Assembly (NCBI GenBank): GCA_028868335.1
Contig: JAGWUU010000171.1
Span: 1-6,968, forward strand
Length of the DNA stretch: 6,968 nucleotides
Origin: Sphingomonadales bacterium
Lineage (GTDB): Bacteria > Pseudomonadota > Alphaproteobacteria > Sphingomonadales > Sphingomonadaceae
Reading direction: 5' to 3'
Shown: positions 6,086-6,968 of the stretch, piece after piece
Layout of the letters: each line of letters starts with the position of its first letter
Position numbering within the stretch: position 1 is the stretch's first letter
The notes under the pieces: generated by a model
Told to the model about the DNA's origin: nothing
Databases searched by the model: none
The model's input: the letters and a program-made list of their open reading frames with translations, nothing else
Made by a program: the position numbers and the translations under genes

Positions 6086-6112
6086 CCTGCTCAGCCCGAG
6101 CTTGTCGAAGGC
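6086..6112 (-). repeat. copy of a dispersed intergenic repeat (core TTCGACAAGCTC)
   Basis: Read on the minus strand this stretch is CCTTCGACAAGCTC (6111-6098) followed by GGGCTGAGCAGG (6097-6086). It closely resembles a repeat I recognise from intergenic regions of many GC-rich bacteria, including sphingomonads, with the form CCTTCGACAAGCTCAGG followed by CTGAGCGG. GAGC and GCTC (6098-6101 and 6089-6092) can pair as a short hairpin. It is a single copy in this window, so dispersal cannot be shown here; recognition rests on recalled sequence. Confidence 0.6.
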
Positions 6113-6144
6113 CGCGCGCCAACTTCGCCTGCCAACCTCCGAAT

Positions 6145-6153
6145 TTATCCCCA
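6145..6153 (+). promoter_or_regulatory. DnaA-box-like nonamer upstream of dnaN
   Basis: TTATCCCCA differs from the strong DnaA box TTATCCACA by one base. It lies 123 bp before the dnaN start codon. dnaN is under DnaA control in some bacteria, which makes the position plausible. A single near-match in 256 bp can also occur by chance. Confidence 0.3.
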
Positions 6154-6181
6154 GTTTCGCCCGATTACCGTACCTTCGGCC

Positions 6182-6209
6182 TTGCCCGCTTGCCCTCCGG
6201 CGCTAAGAC
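6182..6209 (+). promoter_or_regulatory. candidate dnaN promoter
   Basis: TTGCCC (6182-6187) and TAAGAC (6204-6209) are separated by 16 bp, about 70 bp upstream of the dnaN ATG. The match to a housekeeping promoter is weak. It is listed because dnaN probably needs its own promoter, being 256 bp from fabG. Confidence 0.22.
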
Positions 6210-6276
6210 AGGCAGTCCGAAATGACGGCGCGCGGCCGAGTCCGGTCCTGTGCGCCCCAGGGGACACGATACGACC

Positions 6277-6968
6277 ATGAAGGCCACCATCGAACGCGCG
6301 ACGCTGTTGAAGTGCCTGTCGCACGTCCAGTCCGTCGTTGAACGGCGCAACACCATCCCGATCCTCTCGAACGTCCTGATCGAGGCTTCGGGCGATGGCA
6401 CCGTCAAGATCATGGCGACTGACCTTGACCTTCAGGTGGTCGAAAGCCTTGGCGCGGTGTCGGTCGAAGGGCCGGGCGCGATCACTGTGTCGGCGCACCT
6501 CCTGTTCGACATCGCGCGCAAGCTGCCCGATGGTAGCCAGGTCAGTCTCGAAACTTCCGAAAACCGGATGACGGTTAAGGCCGGGCGCAGCCGCTTCTCG
6601 CTGCCCACGCTGCCTCGTGACGATTTCCCGATGATTGTCGAAGGCGATCTGCCGACCAGCTTCGAACTCGCCGCCGCGACGCTCGCCCAGTTGATCGATC
6701 GCACCCGCTTCGCGATCAGCACCGAGGAAACGCGGTATTATCTCAACGGCATTTTCATTCACGTCACCGACGAGGAGTTGAAGGCTGCTGCAACAGACGG
6801 CCACCGCCTTGCGCGCTTCACCATCGCGCGGCCCGATGGGGCACAGGGAATGCCTGACGTGATCGTGCCGCGCAAATGCGTTGCCGAACTGCGCAAGCTG
6901 CTGGAAGAGGCGCTCGATTCGAACGTGCTGATCGATCTCTCGGCCAGCAAGGTGCGCTTCACCCTCGG
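6277..6968 (+). CDS. dnaN: DNA polymerase III beta subunit, sliding clamp (5' part, runs off the right edge)
   Basis: The beta clamp is a ring-shaped dimer that tethers DNA polymerase III and other DNA enzymes to DNA. From the ATG there are 230 open codons to the window edge. The family normally has about 366-375 residues, so domains 1 and 2 are mostly present and domain 3 is missing. Signs are MKATIERATLLKCL at the N-terminus, VVERRNTIPILSNVLIEA (20-37), MATDLDLQV (46-54), the SRFSLPTLPRDDFP segment (about 105-118) at the end of domain 1, TRFAISTEETRYYLNGIF (about 143-160) and ATDGHRLA (about 172-179), typical of all clamps. The ribosome binding site is weak: the nearest purine run, AGGGGA at 6259-6264, is 12 bases from the ATG, and no alternative in-frame start exists nearby. 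dnaA is not adjacent, so this is not the classic dnaA-dnaN arrangement. Confidence 0.97.
   Translation, partial: MKATIERATLLKCLSHVQSVVERRNTIPILSNVLIEASGDGTVKIMATDLDLQVVESLGAVSVEGPGAITVSAHLLFDIARKLPDGSQVSLETSENRMTVKAGRSRFSLPTLPRDDFPMIVEGDLPTSFELAAATLAQLIDRTRFAISTEETRYYLNGIFIHVTDEELKAAATDGHRLARFTIARPDGAQGMPDVIVPRKCVAELRKLLEEALDSNVLIDLSASKVRFTL

Larger units (their letters stand above)
6021..6276. other. intergenic spacer between fabG and dnaN
   Basis: No credible gene lies in these 256 bases. A 61-codon frame starting with GTG directly after the fabG stop has no ribosome binding site and runs through the dispersed repeat. The spacer holds that repeat (6086-6112), a DnaA-box-like nonamer (6145-6153) and a weak promoter candidate for dnaN. 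No convincing intrinsic terminator for fabG is seen. Confidence 0.7.

Noticed and set aside
4830..6122. A 430-codon open frame on the minus strand.
   Set aside because: It is antisense to fabD and fabG, whose catalytic residues are all intact. Long antisense frames are common in GC-rich DNA, and its translation is low-complexity His/Asp/Arg-rich with no recognisable motif.
6021..6206. A 61-codon GTG-started frame right after fabG.
   Set aside because: It has no ribosome binding site and includes the intergenic repeat; it shows no conserved motif.
5588..6280. A 230-codon plus-strand frame running through the fabG end and spacer.
   Set aside because: It is out of frame inside fabG, Arg/Gly/Pro-rich and lacks a ribosome binding site.
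6145..6804. A 219-codon minus-strand frame.
   Set aside because: It is antisense to dnaN, which is unmistakable in the plus strand.
1..6968. Search for CRISPR, insertion sequences, tRNA genes, toxin-antitoxin or phage modules.
   Set aside because: No regularly spaced repeats, transposase motifs, flanking inverted repeats, tRNA-like folds or small paired genes were seen.

Overview
The window is GC-rich, gene-dense chromosomal DNA that looks like an alphaproteobacterium. The wording of the S6, FabD, FabG and DnaN proteins, the gene order and the GC-biased third codon positions suggest the Sphingomonadales (Sphingomonas, Novosphingobium or Erythrobacter type). That placement is inferred from recalled family sequences, not from a search. 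All recognisable genes are housekeeping or conserved accessory genes. I see no transposase, integrase, tRNA, CRISPR array, toxin-antitoxin pair or phage gene.

Layout from left to right. (1) The 5' part of rpsF (ribosomal protein S6) lies on the minus strand and runs off the left edge; it uses a GTG start. (2) A 227-bp divergent intergenic region follows, with two near-perfect palindromes and a small hairpin in the presumed rpsF leader. (3) A stand-alone GNAT acetyltransferase on the plus strand is followed by an intrinsic-terminator-like hairpin. (4) A DUF808 (YedI-type) inner-membrane protein on the plus strand overlaps by 4 bp, tail to tail, with (5) a Mur-ligase-family gene on the minus strand (MurC/Mpl type). 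(6) Only 53 bp away and divergent from it is an LD-carboxypeptidase (LdcA, peptidase family S66) on the plus strand. (7) fabD and fabG follow as a tight pair with a 3-bp gap. (8) A 256-bp spacer carries one copy of a dispersed intergenic repeat and a DnaA-box-like site. (9) dnaN (DNA polymerase III sliding clamp) runs off the right edge.

How the genes fit together. The divergent Mur ligase/LdcA pair makes a plausible peptidoglycan-recycling module: LdcA trims the terminal D-alanine from recovered tetrapeptide, and an Mpl-type ligase joins the resulting tripeptide to UDP-MurNAc. The ligase has a MurC-like set of motifs with an unusual P-loop (Ser where MurC and Mpl have His), so its exact substrate is open. 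fabD and fabG supply malonyl-ACP and the first reduction step of type II fatty acid synthesis; acpP, which often follows fabG, is absent here. rpsF and dnaN belong to translation and replication.

I found no clear undescribed system. The most useful leads are the divergent cell-wall recycling pair with its variant P-loop, the dispersed repeat before dnaN, and the palindrome in the rpsF/GNAT promoter region.
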